A stretch of 64,000 nt of DNA from Klebsiella aerogenes KCTC 2190 (GCF_000215745.1 NC_015663.1:3658001-3722000); one strand, 5' to 3'; shown: positions 41,610-53,296, counted from the first letter of the stretch. Numbers and translations are program-made. Notes: a model not told the origin generated them from the sequence alone.

Positions 41610-43097
41610 ATGTCTCGAAATACTGAAGCAACTGACGATGTCAAAAGCTGGACCGGCGGCCCGCTCAACTATAAAGAAGGCTTTTTTACCCAGCTACAAA
41701 CCGATGAGCTGGCCAAAGGCATTAATGAAGAGGTGGTACGCGCGATTTCCGCTCGCCGTAATGAACCGGAGTGGATGCTCGAATTTCGTCTCAACGCCTT
41801 TAAGGCCTGGCAGGAGATGGAGGAGCCGCACTGGCTGAAAGCGCATTACGATAAGCTTAATTATCAGGATTACAGCTACTACTCGGCGCCATCCTGCGGC
41901 AACTGCGACGAGACCTGCGCCTCGGAGCCCGGCGCGGTGCAACAGACCGGGGCAAACACCTTCCTGACAAATGAAGTCGAGGAAGCTTTTAACCTGCTCG
42001 GGGTACCGGTACGCGAAGGCAAAGAAGTCGCGGTGGACGCCATTTTCGACTCGGTATCGGTAGCAACCACCTATCGCGAGAAGCTGGCGGAGCAGGGGAT
42101 CATCTTCTGCTCCTTTGGCGAAGCGATTCACGATCATCCGGAACTGGTGAAAAAGTATCTCGGTACCGTAGTGCCGGGCAACGACAACTTCTTCGCTGCG
42201 CTGAACGCCGCGGTTGCTTCCGATGGCACCTTTATCTACGTGCCGAAAGGCGTGCGCTGTCCGATGGAGCTGTCGACCTATTTCCGCATCAACGCCGAGA
42301 AAACCGGCCAGTTTGAACGTACGATTCTGGTCGCCGACGAGGGTAGCTACGTGAGCTATATCGAAGGCTGCTCGGCGCCGGTACGCGACAGCTATCAGCT
42401 GCATGCGGCGGTGGTTGAAGTCATCATTCATAAAGATGCGGAAGTGAAGTACTCCACCGTGCAGAACTGGTTCCCCGGCGACAACAATACCGGCGGCATC
42501 CTTAACTTCGTCACCAAGCGCGCGCTGTGCGAAGGCGAAAACAGCAAGATGTCGTGGACCCAGTCGGAAACCGGCTCGGCCATTACCTGGAAATACCCGA
42601 GCTGCATTCTGCGCGGCGATAACTCGATCGGCGAATTCTTCTCGGTGGCGCTGACCAGCGGCCATCAGCAGGCGGATACCGGGACCAAAATGATTCATAT
42701 CGGCAAGAACACCCGTTCGACCATTATCTCGAAAGGGATCTCCGCCGGCCACAGCCAGAATAGCTATCGCGGGCTGGTCAAAATTATGCCGACCGCGACG
42801 AACGCCCGGAACTTCACCCAGTGCGATTCGATGCTGATCGGCCCGGACTGCGGAGCGCATACCTTCCCGTACGTCGAATGCCGCAATAACAGCGCTCAGC
42901 TGGAACACGAAGCCACCACCTCGCGGATTGGCGAAGATCAGCTGTTTTACTGCCTGCAGCGGGGTATTAGCGAAGATGATGCGATCTCAATGATCGTCAA
43001 TGGATTCTGTAAAGACGTGTTCTCAGAATTGCCGCTGGAGTTCGCCGTCGAAGCGCAAAAATTGCTGGCTATTAGCCTTGAACATAGCGTCGGCTGA
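41610..43097 (+). CDS. sufB: Fe-S assembly scaffold SufB
   Basis: The 495-aa scaffold subunit on which Suf clusters are built, working with SufC and SufD. It begins [14 protein letters not shown] as in E. coli. The N-terminal [12 protein letters not shown] cluster, the beta-helix core and the conserved [12 protein letters not shown] cysteine region near residue 405 are visible. The frame is open 14 codons upstream into sufA but that is not used. Confidence 0.97.
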   Translation: MSRNTEATDDVKSWTGGPLNYKEGFFTQLQTDELAKGINEEVVRAISARRNEPEWMLEFRLNAFKAWQEMEEPHWLKAHYDKLNYQDYSYYSAPSCGNCDETCASEPGAVQQTGANTFLTNEVEEAFNLLGVPVREGKEVAVDAIFDSVSVATTYREKLAEQGIIFCSFGEAIHDHPELVKKYLGTVVPGNDNFFAALNAAVASDGTFIYVPKGVRCPMELSTYFRINAEKTGQFERTILVADEGSYVSYIEGCSAPVRDSYQLHAAVVEVIIHKDAEVKYSTVQNWFPGDNNTGGILNFVTKRALCEGENSKMSWTQSETGSAITWKYPSCILRGDNSIGEFFSVALTSGHQQADTGTKMIHIGKNTRSTIISKGISAGHSQNSYRGLVKIMPTATNARNFTQCDSMLIGPDCGAHTFPYVECRNNSAQLEHEATTSRIGEDQLFYCLQRGISEDDAISMIVNGFCKDVFSELPLEFAVEAQKLLAISLEHSVG

Positions 43098-43113
43098 TAA
43101 TTAAGGAAAAAAG

Positions 43114-43860
43114 ATGTTAAGTATTAAAGATTTGCAAGTCGCCGTAGAAGACAAAGAGATCCTGCGCGGGCTGAACCTTGAGGTGCGCCCCGGCGAAGTC
43201 CACGCGATCATGGGCCCTAACGGCTCAGGGAAAAGTACGCTCTCGGCTACCCTCGCCGGACGGGAGGATTACGAAGTCACCGGCGGCAGCGTCGAGTTTA
43301 AGGGCAAAGACCTGCTCGAACTCGCCCCGGAGGATCGCGCCGGGGAGGGCATTTTTATGGCTTTTCAGTATCCGGTGGAAATTCCAGGCGTCAGTAATCA
43401 GTTTTTCCTGCAAACCGCGCTCAACGCCGTACGCGCCTATCGCGGCCTGGAGGCGCTGGATCGTTTCGATTTCCAGGATTTAATGGAAGAGAAAATCAAA
43501 CTGCTGAAGATGCCGGAAGATCTGCTAACTCGTTCGGTGAACGTTGGTTTCTCCGGCGGCGAGAAAAAACGCAACGATATTCTGCAAATGGCGGTGCTTG
43601 AGCCCGAGCTGTGTATCCTCGATGAATCGGATTCCGGGCTGGATATTGATGCCCTGAAGATTGTCTCGGAGGGGGTTAACTCACTGCGTGACGGCAAACG
43701 CGCCTTTATTATCGTCACCCACTATCAGCGTATCCTTGATTACATCAAACCGGATTATGTCCACGTGCTGTATCAGGGGCGAATCGTCAAGTCGGGCGAT
43801 TTCACTCTGGTTAAACAACTGGAGGAGCAGGGCTATGGCTGGCTTACCGAACAGCAGTAA
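43114..43860 (+). CDS. sufC: SufC ATPase
   Basis: A 248-aa ABC-type ATPase, soluble, which drives shape changes of SufBD. Walker A is GPNGSGKSTLS near residue 35, signature GFSGGEKKRNDILQM, Walker B LCILDESDSGLD. Its last 26 nt overlap sufD. Confidence 0.97.
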   Translation: MLSIKDLQVAVEDKEILRGLNLEVRPGEVHAIMGPNGSGKSTLSATLAGREDYEVTGGSVEFKGKDLLELAPEDRAGEGIFMAFQYPVEIPGVSNQFFLQTALNAVRAYRGLEALDRFDFQDLMEEKIKLLKMPEDLLTRSVNVGFSGGEKKRNDILQMAVLEPELCILDESDSGLDIDALKIVSEGVNSLRDGKRAFIIVTHYQRILDYIKPDYVHVLYQGRIVKSGDFTLVKQLEEQGYGWLTEQQ

Positions 43861-45106
43861 CGCGCTGCAGCAGTGGCATCATCTGTTTGAAGCACAGGGC
43901 GAAGAACGCACGCCGCAGGCCAATCAGCATTTGCAACAGCTGTTGCGCCTGGGGTTGCCGACGCGCAAACATGAAAACTGGAAATATACACCGCTGGACG
44001 CGCTGCTAAGCGGCACGTTTGTTGCGACGCCGGCTACACTCAGCGTGGCGCAGCGCGACGCGCTGGCGCTCAACCTCGACGCCTGGCGGATGGTGTTTGT
44101 TGATGGCCGCTTCAGCCCGGCGCTCAGCGACGATCTCACCGCTAGCGGTTTTGACGTTAGCGTTGATAACCAGCGCCAGCATCTGCCGGATGCGGTACAG
44201 CCGGAAGTGTTTCTTCATCTCACCGAAAGTCTGGCGCAGACGGTAACCCGCATCGATGTGAAGCGCAATCAGCGCCCGGAGAAACCGCTGCTGCTGATGC
44301 ATATTACCAGCGGACTGGCCGGCGACGAGCTTAATACCGCTCACTATCGCCATCATCTGGCGCTGGAGAGCGGGGCGCAGGCGACCATCATCGAGCACTA
44401 TATTAGCCTTGATGAGCAGCGGCATTTCACCGGCGGACGCCTGACCATGGCAGTGGCGGATAACGCCCATCTGCAGCATATCAAGCTGGCGTTTGAAAAT
44501 GGGCAAAGCTACCACTTCGCCCATAACGATCTGCTGCTTGGCCGCGATGCTTCGGCATTCAGCAGCAGCTTCCTGCTGGGCGGCGCGGTGTTACGACACC
44601 ATACCAGTACCCGTCTGGCCGGTGAAAACAGCAATCTGCGCATTAACTCGCTGGCGATGCCGGTGAAAAACGAGGTCTGCGACAGCCGTACCTGGCTCGA
44701 TCACCGCGTTGGCTACTGCAACAGCCGTCAACTACACAAAACCATCGTCAGCGATAAGGGGCGGGCGGTATTTAATGGCCTGATTAACGTCGCGAAACAC
44801 GCGCTGAAAACCGATGGTCAGATGACCAATAACAATCTGTTGTTGGGAAGGCTGGCGGAAGTCGATACCAAACCGCAGCTGGAAATTTACGCCGACGACG
44901 TCAAATGCAGCCACGGCGCCACCGTCGGTCGTATTGATGACGAACAGCTGTTCTATCTGCGCTCGCGCGGTATCGACCAACAGGCGGCGCAGCAGATGAT
45001 CCTTTACGCCTTCGCCGCCGAACTTACTGAAGCCATTAGCGATGACGCGCTGAAACAACAGGTGTTGGCGCGCATTGGCAAGCGCCTGCCGGGAGGGGAT
45101 GCATGA
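43835..45106 (+). CDS. sufD: Fe-S assembly protein SufD
   Basis: A 423-aa paralogue of SufB forming the SufBC2D complex, needed for iron entry. The start [20 protein letters not shown] at 43835 matches E. coli SufD and lies inside the sufC end with GGAG at 43821. The C-terminal [20 protein letters not shown] block with the conserved histidine is present. Overlaps sufS by 4 nt. Confidence 0.96.
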   Translation: MAGLPNSSNALQQWHHLFEAQGEERTPQANQHLQQLLRLGLPTRKHENWKYTPLDALLSGTFVATPATLSVAQRDALALNLDAWRMVFVDGRFSPALSDDLTASGFDVSVDNQRQHLPDAVQPEVFLHLTESLAQTVTRIDVKRNQRPEKPLLLMHITSGLAGDELNTAHYRHHLALESGAQATIIEHYISLDEQRHFTGGRLTMAVADNAHLQHIKLAFENGQSYHFAHNDLLLGRDASAFSSSFLLGGAVLRHHTSTRLAGENSNLRINSLAMPVKNEVCDSRTWLDHRVGYCNSRQLHKTIVSDKGRAVFNGLINVAKHALKTDGQMTNNNLLLGRLAEVDTKPQLEIYADDVKCSHGATVGRIDDEQLFYLRSRGIDQQAAQQMILYAFAAELTEAISDDALKQQVLARIGKRLPGGDA

Positions 45107-46323
45107 CATTTTCAGTAGAACGCCTGCGCGCCGATTTCCCGGTGTTGAGCCGCGAGGTTAACGGCCAACCATTGGTTTATCTCGATAGCGCCGCCAGCGC
45201 GCAGAAACCGGAAGCGGTGATTAACGCCGAAGCCGAGTTTTATCGCCATGGTTACGCTGCCGTTCATCGTGGTATCCACACGCTGAGCGCCGAAGCGACG
45301 GCGCGGATGGAGCAGGTACGCCAGCAGGCGGCCGCTTTTCTTAATGCCCGCTCGCCGGAAGAGTTGGTGTTCGTACGAGGTACCACCGAAGGCATCAATC
45401 TGGTAGCCAATAGCTGGGGCGGGGCTAACATCGGGACTGGCGATAATATTATCGTCAGCGAAATGGAACACCACGCCAATATCGTGCCGTGGCAGATGCT
45501 CTGCGCCCGCGTCGGCGCCGAGCTAAGAGTGATCCCGCTCAACCAGGACGGTACTTTACAACTCGATGTTATTCCCGGTCTATTTGACGACCGCACCCGG
45601 CTGCTGGCGATAACCCAGGTGTCGAACGTACTAGGGACAGAAAACCCGCTATCGGCGCTGATCCCGCTGGCGCATCAGCATGGCGCGAAGGTGCTGGTGG
45701 ATGGCGCGCAGGCGGTGATGCATCACCCGGTGGATGTGCAGGCGCTGGATTGCGATTTTTACGTCTTCTCGGCGCATAAGCTGTACGGGCCGACCGGTAT
45801 CGGCGTGCTGTACGCCAAAGAATCGTTGTTACAGGAGATGCCGCCGTGGGAAGGCGGCGGGTCGATGATTGCCACCGTCAGCCTGAGGGAGGGCACCACC
45901 TGGGCGAAAGCGCCGTGGCGCTTTGAAGCTGGCACGCCGAATACCGGTGGAATTATTGGCCTCGGCGCCGCGTTGGACTACGTCAGCGAGATTGGGCTTG
46001 AGCAGATCGGCGAATATGAGCAGACGCTGATGCGCTATGCCTTGCAGGAGCTGAAAAAGGTGCCGGATTTAACGCTTTACGGCCCGCAACATCGTTTGGG
46101 CGTCATCGCTTTCAACCTCGGGAAACATCATGCCTACGATGTCGGCAGTTTTCTCGATAACTACGGTATTGCGGTGCGTACCGGACACCATTGCGCGATG
46201 CCGCTGATGGCGTTCTATCAGGTTCCGGCGATGTGCCGGGCGTCGCTGGCGATGTACAATACGATGGAAGAGGTGGATCGGCTGGTGGCCGGGCTGCAGC
46301 GGATCCACAAATTACTGGGTTAA
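45103..46323 (+). CDS. sufS: Cysteine desulfurase SufS
   Basis: A 406-aa group II PLP enzyme that takes sulfur from cysteine as a persulfide. The PLP lysine is in [16 protein letters not shown] (near 226) and the catalytic cysteine in [11 protein letters not shown] (near 364). Starts by ATG overlapping the sufD stop. Activity is stimulated by SufE, encoded next. Confidence 0.97.
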   Translation: MTFSVERLRADFPVLSREVNGQPLVYLDSAASAQKPEAVINAEAEFYRHGYAAVHRGIHTLSAEATARMEQVRQQAAAFLNARSPEELVFVRGTTEGINLVANSWGGANIGTGDNIIVSEMEHHANIVPWQMLCARVGAELRVIPLNQDGTLQLDVIPGLFDDRTRLLAITQVSNVLGTENPLSALIPLAHQHGAKVLVDGAQAVMHHPVDVQALDCDFYVFSAHKLYGPTGIGVLYAKESLLQEMPPWEGGGSMIATVSLREGTTWAKAPWRFEAGTPNTGGIIGLGAALDYVSEIGLEQIGEYEQTLMRYALQELKKVPDLTLYGPQHRLGVIAFNLGKHHAYDVGSFLDNYGIAVRTGHHCAMPLMAFYQVPAMCRASLAMYNTMEEVDRLVAGLQRIHKLLG

Positions 46324-46334
46324 AGGACGCGACT

Positions 46335-46751
46335 ATGGCGGCATTACCAGACAAAGACAAATTGCTGCGCAACTTTTCTCGCTGCGCTAACTGGGAAGAG
46401 AAGTATCTCTACATCATTGAACTCGGCCAGCGCCTGGCGCCGCTCAGCGCGGAAGAACACATCGCGCAGAATATTATTCAGGGCTGCCAAAGCCAGGTGT
46501 GGATCGTGATGGAGCAGGAGCCATCCGGCGTGATTACCCTACGCGGCGATAGCGATGCGGCCATCGTCAAAGGGCTGATTGCGGTAGTATTCATCCTTTA
46601 TGACCGCATGACCGCGCAGGATATTAGCGAATTCGATGTACGCCCGTGGTTTGAAAAAATGGCGTTGACCCAACATCTTACCCCCTCCCGCTCGCAGGGC
46701 CTTGAAGCGATGATCCGCGCAATTCGCGCGAAAGCCGCAAATCTCAGCTAG
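46335..46751 (+). CDS. sufE: Sulfur acceptor SufE
   Basis: A 138-aa protein that accepts the persulfide sulfur from SufS on Cys51 ([10 protein letters not shown]) and hands it to SufB. Start chosen at [11 protein letters not shown] with AAAGGAC upstream. Last gene of the suf operon; ldtE follows after 100 nt. Confidence 0.96.
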   Translation: MAALPDKDKLLRNFSRCANWEEKYLYIIELGQRLAPLSAEEHIAQNIIQGCQSQVWIVMEQEPSGVITLRGDSDAAIVKGLIAVVFILYDRMTAQDISEFDVRPWFEKMALTQHLTPSRSQGLEAMIRAIRAKAANLS

Positions 46752-46851
46752 AATAAACAGGTAGATTTCATTCTGTTACGTGCGACGAAGGCGAACGCTT
46801 TCGTCGCCGCGCAGATCCTGGCGTTTTATCAGCGAAAGAAGGAATCTCAGT

Positions 46852-47838
46852 ATGAAACGCGCGTCTCTCATCGCAATGACCCTTCTCGCAGCTCTGAGCG
46901 CGCAGCACGGCGCCTGGGCTGTCGATTATCCGCTTCCCCCAGCCAACAGCCGTTTGATTGGCCAAAACCAATACTGGACGGTACAGGAAGGGGATCGCAA
47001 CCTGCAGGCTATCGCCCGCCACTTCGACACGGCGGCGATGCTGATTCTTGAAGCCAACGATACGATTGCGCCGGTGCAGCCGAAGCCGGGCACACGGGTC
47101 TTAATCCCATCGCAGATGCTGCTGCCGGATGTCCCGCGTGAAGGCATTGTCGTCAACCTGGCCGAGCTGCGGCTGTACTATTTCCCGCCGGGGCAAAATC
47201 AGGTGCAGGTTTATCCGCTCGGCATTGGCCAGTTGGGGCTGGAAACGCCGGAGATGACCACCCGTGTCGGGCAGAAAATCCCTAACCCGACCTGGACGCC
47301 GACTGCCGGTATTCGCGCGCGCTCGCTGGAGAAGGGCATTAAGCTGCCGCCGGTGATCCCCGCCGGGCCCAATAACCCATTAGGCCGCTACGCGCTGCGA
47401 CTGGCCTACGGTAACGGCGAGTATCTGATCCACGGCACTAATGCGCCTGATAGCGTCGGGCTACGGGTGAGTTCCGGCTGTATGCGAATGAACGCTGACG
47501 ACATCAAGGCGCTGTTCAGCCAGGTGCGCGCCGGCACGCCGGTACGGATTATCAATCAGCCGGTGAAGTTCGCGGTAGAACCCGATGGTAAACGCTATGT
47601 AGAGGTCCACAGGCCGCTTTCGCAAACTGAAGGGGAAAATACCCGGACAATCTCTTACACGCTTCCTGCCGCGTTTCACGCCTTTTCTGACGATAAAGCG
47701 GTGGATGACCTGCAGCTGAAAAAAGCGCTGTCGCGAAGAGCGGGCTATCCGGTGGTGGTTTCTGAAGGGGCGGGCAGCGTGACGAGCGAGCTGTCAGCGC
47801 AGAATAGCCAGCAGAATGACACTAAACTGACGCAGTAG
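46852..47838 (+). CDS. ldtE: L,D-transpeptidase LdtE (YnhG)
   Basis: A 328-aa periplasmic enzyme that makes 3-3 cross-links in peptidoglycan. Signal peptide [20 protein letters not shown], ending near AWA. A LysM-like domain follows ([18 protein letters not shown]). The YkuD catalytic domain has LIHGTN and [11 protein letters not shown] with the nucleophilic cysteine. Closest to E. coli YnhG, at the same position between sufE and lpp. Confidence 0.95.
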   Translation: MKRASLIAMTLLAALSAQHGAWAVDYPLPPANSRLIGQNQYWTVQEGDRNLQAIARHFDTAAMLILEANDTIAPVQPKPGTRVLIPSQMLLPDVPREGIVVNLAELRLYYFPPGQNQVQVYPLGIGQLGLETPEMTTRVGQKIPNPTWTPTAGIRARSLEKGIKLPPVIPAGPNNPLGRYALRLAYGNGEYLIHGTNAPDSVGLRVSSGCMRMNADDIKALFSQVRAGTPVRIINQPVKFAVEPDGKRYVEVHRPLSQTEGENTRTISYTLPAAFHAFSDDKAVDDLQLKKALSRRAGYPVVVSEGAGSVTSELSAQNSQQNDTKLTQ

Positions 47839-47853
47839 GGTAAAACAACAGGC

Positions 47854-47885
47854 AAAAAAAATGGCGCACAATGTGCGCCATTTTT
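47854..47885. terminator. Bidirectional terminator between ldtE and lpp
   Basis: Stem AATGGCGCAC/GTGCGCCATT, 3-nt loop, with T tracts on both strands. Serves the highly expressed lpp mRNA. Confidence 0.94.
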
Positions 47886-47898
47886 ATTACCAGAACTC

Positions 47899-48147
<249 letters not shown>

Positions 48148-48172
48148 CTAGATTGAGTTAATCTCCATGTAG

Positions 48173-48230
48173 CGTTACAAGTATTACACAAACTTTTTTG
48201 GGATGAGAATATTTTTTTTACCCGAATGCA
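48173..48230 (-). promoter_or_regulatory. lpp promoter and leader start
   Basis: On the minus strand the segment ATATTCTCATCCC, an A-rich stretch and GTGTAATACTTGTAACGCT follow the strong E. coli lpp promoter nearly exactly; the -10 is TAATAC at 48186-48181. The AT-rich upstream stretch is typical of this promoter. The 312 nt between lpp and pykF hold this and the pykF terminator, no gene. Confidence 0.82.
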
Positions 48231-48390
48231 CTTATTTTTGATCGTTCGCTCAAAGAAGCATCGAATTCGTAGATCTAGTTTAAAAAGCGCTGTGAAAACA
48301 GAAGGCTTCCATCGGATTCATCTTAGATAATCTCTTATTAAATAGTAAAATCCGATTTGCATTTTTATTAAGAACAGCTAGTGAATGAAT

Positions 48391-48419
48391 AAAAAAAAGC
48401 GCCCCGACTGGAGCGCTTT
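48391..48419 (-). terminator. Terminator after pykF
   Basis: On the minus strand AAAGCGCTCC, loop AGTC, GGGGCGCTTT (one mismatch) and an eight-T tract. Confidence 0.9.
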
Positions 48420-48447
48420 AAAAAAAGATAAAATAACCTGTAAATTA

Positions 48448-49860
48448 TTACAGCACGTGCACGGAGGCTGTGTTAGTGGTGCCGCTTGGAACCAGCGCGC
48501 CGGAAACCATCACAACTACGTCGCCTTTACGCGCCAGACCGCTCTGCAGCGCCAGCTCTTTACCCAGGTGGTAGAAATCATCAGTAGAGGCGATCTCTTT
48601 CACCAGCTGCGGTACTACGCCTTTGCTCAGGACTAACTGACGGGCGGTGGTTTCGTTGGTGGTTAACGCAAGGATAGTGGCGTCCGGGAAGTATTTACGC
48701 ACGGCACGTGCGGATTTACCGCCCTGGGTGGCGACGACGATCAGCGGTGCTTCCAGTTTCTCAGCGGTTTCAACTGCGCCGCGGCAAACCGCTTCGGTGA
48801 TGCGCAGTTTACGGTTGTCGTTGTTGTAATCCAGACGGCTGGTCATCACGCGGTCGGTACGCTCGCAGATGGTCGCCATAATGGTAACGGCTTCCAGCGG
48901 GTATTTACCTTTCGCGGATTCGCCGGACAGCATAACGGCATCGGTGCCGTCGAGGATGGCGTTAGCGACGTCGCCTGCTTCAGCGCGGGTCGGGCGCGGG
49001 TTTTTGATCATGGAATCCAGCATCTGGGTCGCGGTGATAACGACTTTGCGCGCGCGGATACATTTTTCGATGATCATCTTCTGCGCGAAGATAACTTCTT
49101 CAACCGGGATTTCAACGCCCATATCACCACGCGCAACCATGATGCCGTCGGATGCTTCGAGGATTTCGTCGAAGTTGTTCAGGCCTTCCTGGTTTTCGAT
49201 TTTAGAGATGATCTGGATGTTTTCGCCGCCGTGCGCCTTCAGGTGCTCGCGGATTTCAACCACGTCAGAACGCTTACGGATAAAGGAAGCGGCTACGAAA
49301 TCAACGCCTTGCTCACAACCGAAGATCAGGTCCTGCTTGTCTTTTTCAGCCAGCGCCGGCAGAGCGATAGAAACGCCCGGCAGGTTAACGCCTTTGTTCT
49401 CGCCGAGGTCGCCGTTGTTCAGCACTTTACAGATAACTTTGTTACCTTCGATCGCGGTCACTTCCATGCCGATCAGACCATCGTCGACCAGTACGGTGTT
49501 GCCGACGCTCAGATCGGTGGTGAAGCCTTCGTAGGTCACCGCAACGATTTCATTGTTGCCGACCACGGACTTGTCAGTGGTAAAGGTAAAGGTCTGGCCC
49601 GCTTTCAGGGAGACGTCGTTACCGCCTTCCAGCTTGATGGTGCGGATTTCCGGCCCTTTGGTGTCCAGCAGGATTGCGGCTTTCTTACCGGTTTTGTTCA
49701 TCACATTGCGCAGGTTCTGGATGCGCTGACCGTGTTCCGCATAGTCGCCGTGAGAGAAGTTCAGACGCATGACGTTCATGCCCGCGTCCAGCATTTTGGT
49801 CAACATCTCTTCGGATTCGGTTTTCGGACCGATGGTGCAAACAATTTTGGTCTTTTTCAT
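48448..49860 (-). CDS. pykF: Pyruvate kinase I
   Basis: The 470-aa fructose-1,6-bisphosphate-activated pyruvate kinase, last ATP-yielding step of glycolysis. Conserved motifs: [13 protein letters not shown] at the start, [15 protein letters not shown], the active-site signature [12 protein letters not shown] and [17 protein letters not shown]. The C-terminal allosteric domain is complete. Length equals E. coli PykF. Divergent from fumD. Confidence 0.97.
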   Translation of the reverse strand: MKKTKIVCTIGPKTESEEMLTKMLDAGMNVMRLNFSHGDYAEHGQRIQNLRNVMNKTGKKAAILLDTKGPEIRTIKLEGGNDVSLKAGQTFTFTTDKSVVGNNEIVAVTYEGFTTDLSVGNTVLVDDGLIGMEVTAIEGNKVICKVLNNGDLGENKGVNLPGVSIALPALAEKDKQDLIFGCEQGVDFVAASFIRKRSDVVEIREHLKAHGGENIQIISKIENQEGLNNFDEILEASDGIMVARGDMGVEIPVEEVIFAQKMIIEKCIRARKVVITATQMLDSMIKNPRPTRAEAGDVANAILDGTDAVMLSGESAKGKYPLEAVTIMATICERTDRVMTSRLDYNNDNRKLRITEAVCRGAVETAEKLEAPLIVVATQGGKSARAVRKYFPDATILALTTNETTARQLVLSKGVVPQLVKEIASTDDFYHLGKELALQSGLARKGDVVVMVSGALVPSGTTNTASVHVL

Positions 49861-50065
49861 GACAGTCTTAGTCTTTAAGTTGTGAAGGATATGGAAATCT
49901 CGCTCCGGGGGCGCACTGCCGCGGAGTCAAACCTGTGTTACGAAAGTTGCAATGCCACGCTCTAAGGATAGGTGACAACAAAAGAGCGTGCAGAAGAATG
50001 TGTGCTGGCGGTTCAGCCCATGAAAAGTGGCAATGTTTTGTACGTTTTTTTGTGCAGTCCAATGC

Positions 50066-50081
50066 GCTGAAACCATTCAAG
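50066..50081. promoter_or_regulatory. Cra (FruR) site upstream of pykF
   Basis: GCTGAAACCATTCAAG, one change from the Cra core TGAAACGATTCA, about 205 nt before the pykF start. Cra represses pykF in E. coli from a site in the same region. The rest of the 504-nt pykF-fumD gap shows promoter-like AT-rich sequence but no supported gene. Confidence 0.75.
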
Positions 50082-50364
50082 AAAGAATCGAGGCGCATTA
50101 TACGCTGGCGAAACGAAAAAGGAAAATAAAAACGGTGTTTCATTTTTAGTGTGATTAATGTAACAAAATTCACACGATTCGCTCGCGAAGCTGCAACACA
50201 TTTTTGCCGCAGCGGATCAGATTAAACGGCGTTTTATCACATTTACAAACCTATTAAAGGCAGTAAAACGCTTCATTGAGTGAAAAAAAATAGCGCAGTT
50301 TGCTTTATTATAAAATCGTATCAATAATGAATTGATTGATAATGATAATTTACGAGTCTTAATA

Positions 50365-50577
50365 ATGGGAAATAAAGCGAAAGACGACGAACTCTATCAG
50401 GAAATGTGCCGCGTAGTGGGTAAGGTGGTATTGGAAATGCGCGATCTTGGTCAGGAGCCGAAACATATTGTTATTGCCGGTGTCGTACGCACCGCGCTGG
50501 CAAATAGCAAAATTGAACGTTCAGCGCTCACCCGCGAGGCGATGGAAAGGGTGATTCACGCGTTGTCGGGGCACTAA
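50365..50577 (+). CDS. fumD: Fumarase D-type protein FumD (YdhZ)
   Basis: 70 aa, nearly the same as E. coli YdhZ/FumD (MGNKAKDDELYQEMCRVVGK, GQEPKHIVIAGVVRTALANS). E. coli FumD was reported to have fumarase activity in spite of its small size; the physiological role is unclear. Start at MGNKAK by conservation; a longer frame opens at 50332. Divergent from pykF as in E. coli. Confidence 0.88.
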   Translation: MGNKAKDDELYQEMCRVVGKVVLEMRDLGQEPKHIVIAGVVRTALANSKIERSALTREAMERVIHALSGH

Positions 50578-50603
50578 GCACCGCGCCCCGATATAAGTAA
50601 TGC

Positions 50604-51242
50604 TTAAGAGATAACGAACCGAATCACCGCTTTTACCGCAATCTCGCAGTGGTGTGAAACCATTGCTTCGTCGTCGATTTCAGGCAGCGGATCGTCGAGA
50701 TACAGGCTGCTAAAAGTATAAAAATTCGATACCTGATAGAAGCTAAAACTACTGATCAGCCGATGCACGTCGCGCGCCTGCAGACCGGCCTGGAAAATCC
50801 CCTGTTGCTGGCCGCGTTGCAGAATATCTTCGATAATCGACAGCGCGGTACGGTTCAGCGGTTTCAGCTCCCCGGAACCCTTCAACCACTTGCCGCGCTG
50901 CATGTTTTCCATACAGATAACTCGCATGTAGTCGGCGTGAGTGGCGTGATAGCGCACGCTCCATTTAACCAATTGCACCAGCGCCTCGACCGGTGGCAGG
51001 TGCTCCAGCCCCAGCTGTTGTTCCGTTTCACGGATCCGCGCATACACATGTTGCAGTACCGCCTGGTACAGCTGCTCTTTGCTCTTGAAGTAGTAGACCA
51101 CCATGCGCTTGGTGGTTTGCGCCTCAATGGCGATCTGCTCCATACGCGCGCCGGGGAGGCCATATTCGGCAAACACGGTGATGGCGGCGGCAAAGATGCG
51201 CTCTTTCAGGGATTGTGCTTCATCATGAGCAACGAGGGACAT
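50604..51242 (-). CDS. TetR/AcrR-family regulator of the shikimate catabolic cassette
   Basis: 212 aa. The N-terminal TetR helix-turn-helix is visible (LKERIFAAAITVFAEYG, then TTKRMVVYYFKSKEQLYQAV). The C-terminal ligand domain follows. Transcribed divergently from the dehydroshikimate dehydratase gene with 127 nt between them. This makes it the likely repressor of that operon with shikimate, quinate or protocatechuate as candidate inducers; that is inference. Confidence 0.85.
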   Translation of the reverse strand: MSLVAHDEAQSLKERIFAAAITVFAEYGLPGARMEQIAIEAQTTKRMVVYYFKSKEQLYQAVLQHVYARIRETEQQLGLEHLPPVEALVQLVKWSVRYHATHADYMRVICMENMQRGKWLKGSGELKPLNRTALSIIEDILQRGQQQGIFQAGLQARDVHRLISSFSFYQVSNFYTFSSLYLDDPLPEIDDEAMVSHHCEIAVKAVIRFVIS

Positions 51243-51296
51243 AACGACTCCTTTTTCTATGGAGACAAAAAATACACATAATGATCACAATTTAGC

Positions 51297-51324
51297 AACC
51301 AAATCTGGCGCCTGTGAACCAAAT
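51297..51324. promoter_or_regulatory. Direct repeat in the TetR/dehydratase promoter region
   Basis: AACCAAAT occurs at 51297-51304 and again at 51317-51324, exactly 20 bp apart (about two helical turns). It lies 45-75 nt before the dehydratase start. Could be regulator half sites; no clear palindrome was found. Confidence 0.3.
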
Positions 51325-51369
51325 GATACATAGTCAGTGCTCATGTCGAATGATGACCCGAGGACTCTT

Positions 51370-53220
51370 ATGTTGCGTTCCATCGCTACCGTCTCGATAT
51401 CCGGTACTTTACCCGAAAAGCTGCACGCTATCGCCGCGGCCGGTTATCAGGGCGTTGAAATCTTTGAAAACGATCTGCTCTATTATACGGGCACGCCGCG
51501 CGATATTCGCAACCTTGCCGCTGAATTAGGGCTAAAAATCACCCTTTTTCAACCCTTTCGCGATTTTGAGGGCGCCAGCCGCGCGCAGTTTGCCGCTAAC
51601 CTACAGCGGGCGAAGCGGAAATTCGCCCTGATGCATGAACTGGGTTGCGACACCATGCTGCTCTGTAGCAACGTCCAGCCGGACTGTTCGGCCGATATCG
51701 AACTGCAGGTCGCCGACCTGCGCGCGCTGGCCGATCTCGCCGAGCAGGAGGGGGTTGTCATTGGCTACGAAGCGCTGGCGTGGGGTACTCACGTTAACCA
51801 CTGGCGTCAGGCATGGGAACGGGTGCAGCGGGTTAACAGCCCGGCGATGGGCATCGTTCTTGATAGTTTCCATATTCTGTCGCTCGGTGATGATCTACAA
51901 GGCCTTGCCGAGGTGCCGGTTGAGAAAATCACCTTCCTGCAGCTGGCCGACGCGCCGTTGATGAAGATGGATGTCCTCGAATGGAGCCGTCATTTCCGCT
52001 GCTTCCCGGGCCAGGGGCAACTGCCGCTGGTGGATTTCGCCTGTGAACTGACGCGCTGCGGCTATCGCGGCCCCTGGTCGCTGGAGATTTTCAATGACGG
52101 CTTTCGCGCCTCACCCAACGGCGCCACGGCAAAAGATGGCTACCGTTCATTGCTGTGGCTCGAAGAGCAGACCCGTCGGCAGCTTGCGGATAGCGACGCG
52201 GCGTTATTTTCGCCACCTGCGCTACCGCACTATGACGGCCTGGAGTTTATTGAGTTCGCCGCCAGTCCGGCGGAGTCTACCGCGCTAGGCCAGCGCCTGA
52301 CGCAGTTGGGCTTTAAGCTTCAGGGCAAGCATCGTTCCAAGCAGGTTGCACTCTGGCGTAATGGCGAGGCGCGGGTGATTGTTAACGCGCAGCCGCACAG
52401 CTGGGCCGACCATTTTCATCAGCGCCACGGCATCTCGTTGTGCGCAATGGCGCTGCGGGTGAGCCACAGCGCACCGGTTGTGGAGCGCGCCCGCGCCTAC
52501 GGTTATGCCACCTGGCAGGGGGATGCCGGTCCTAATGAGAGTTCGATCCCGGCGGTTTGCGCCCCGGATGGCAGCCTGATCTACCTGGTTGAAACCGGTG
52601 ACGACATCTACGCCCGCGATTTTCATTTGCAGGCAGACGCGCCGCGCGAGGACTACTGCGGTATTGACCATCTGGCGTTAGGCATGGAGGCCGATAGCCG
52701 CGACAACTGGATTATCTTTTTCCGTACGGTTTTCGGCTTCAGTCTCGAACACGAACAGACGTTGCCCGACCCATACGGCCTGGTGCGCAGCCTGGCGGTT
52801 CATAGCCCGCAGGGCGATATCCGTCTGGCGCTGAATATTTCGCAAAGTCGAGCCACGCAGATAGCGCGTTCGGTCGCCTGTTATCAGGGCGCCGGGCTAC
52901 AGCACGCCGCTTTTGCCTGTCGCGATTTACCCGCAACGCTCGAAAATCTGCCGCAGGCCGCGCTGAACGCGCTACCGATCCCGGCGAATTACTATGAGGA
53001 TCTGCTGGCGCGCTTCGGTGGAGAGTCGCAGGTAGAGACGCTGCAACGCCTGCAAATTCTCTACGACCGTGATACCCGCGGCGGCGAATTCCTCCATCTT
53101 TATACCCGTCCATTCGCGGCGGGGCGTTTCTTCTTCGAATTGACCGAACGGCGCGACGGTTACGCCCAGTACGGCGCGGTAAATGCCGCCGTCCGCCTTT
53201 CGGCGATGCAGTACAGTTAA
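51370..53220 (+). CDS. 3-dehydroshikimate dehydratase, fusion with an HPPD-like domain (QuiC1 type)
   Basis: A 616-aa two-part protein. The N-terminal part (about 1-280) is a sugar-isomerase-type TIM barrel (GYQGVEIFENDLLYY, VIGYEALAWGTHVNHW, SLEIFNDGF with metal-ligand acids). The C-terminal part (about 285-616) has two VOC repeats like 4-hydroxyphenylpyruvate dioxygenase (CGIDHLALGMEADSRDNWI and a C-terminal FFELTERRDGY). QuiC1-type enzymes convert 3-dehydroshikimate to protocatechuate. Start ATG 51370 has GAGG 9 nt upstream. The upstream GTG frame start at 51337 is unlikely. Together with the MFS and dehydrogenase genes it forms an operon. Confidence 0.85.
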   Translation: MLRSIATVSISGTLPEKLHAIAAAGYQGVEIFENDLLYYTGTPRDIRNLAAELGLKITLFQPFRDFEGASRAQFAANLQRAKRKFALMHELGCDTMLLCSNVQPDCSADIELQVADLRALADLAEQEGVVIGYEALAWGTHVNHWRQAWERVQRVNSPAMGIVLDSFHILSLGDDLQGLAEVPVEKITFLQLADAPLMKMDVLEWSRHFRCFPGQGQLPLVDFACELTRCGYRGPWSLEIFNDGFRASPNGATAKDGYRSLLWLEEQTRRQLADSDAALFSPPALPHYDGLEFIEFAASPAESTALGQRLTQLGFKLQGKHRSKQVALWRNGEARVIVNAQPHSWADHFHQRHGISLCAMALRVSHSAPVVERARAYGYATWQGDAGPNESSIPAVCAPDGSLIYLVETGDDIYARDFHLQADAPREDYCGIDHLALGMEADSRDNWIIFFRTVFGFSLEHEQTLPDPYGLVRSLAVHSPQGDIRLALNISQSRATQIARSVACYQGAGLQHAAFACRDLPATLENLPQAALNALPIPANYYEDLLARFGGESQVETLQRLQILYDRDTRGGEFLHLYTRPFAAGRFFFELTERRDGYAQYGAVNAAVRLSAMQYS

Positions 53221-53296
53221 ACGTAGCAAATGGTTCACAACACAACATCGCAAACACAATAACAACATTCATCTGTACTCAAGACAGGAAACGACT

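Noticed and set aside
41694..42908. Minus-strand ORF (404 aa) opposite sufB
   Set aside because: Shadow of the strongly conserved sufB.
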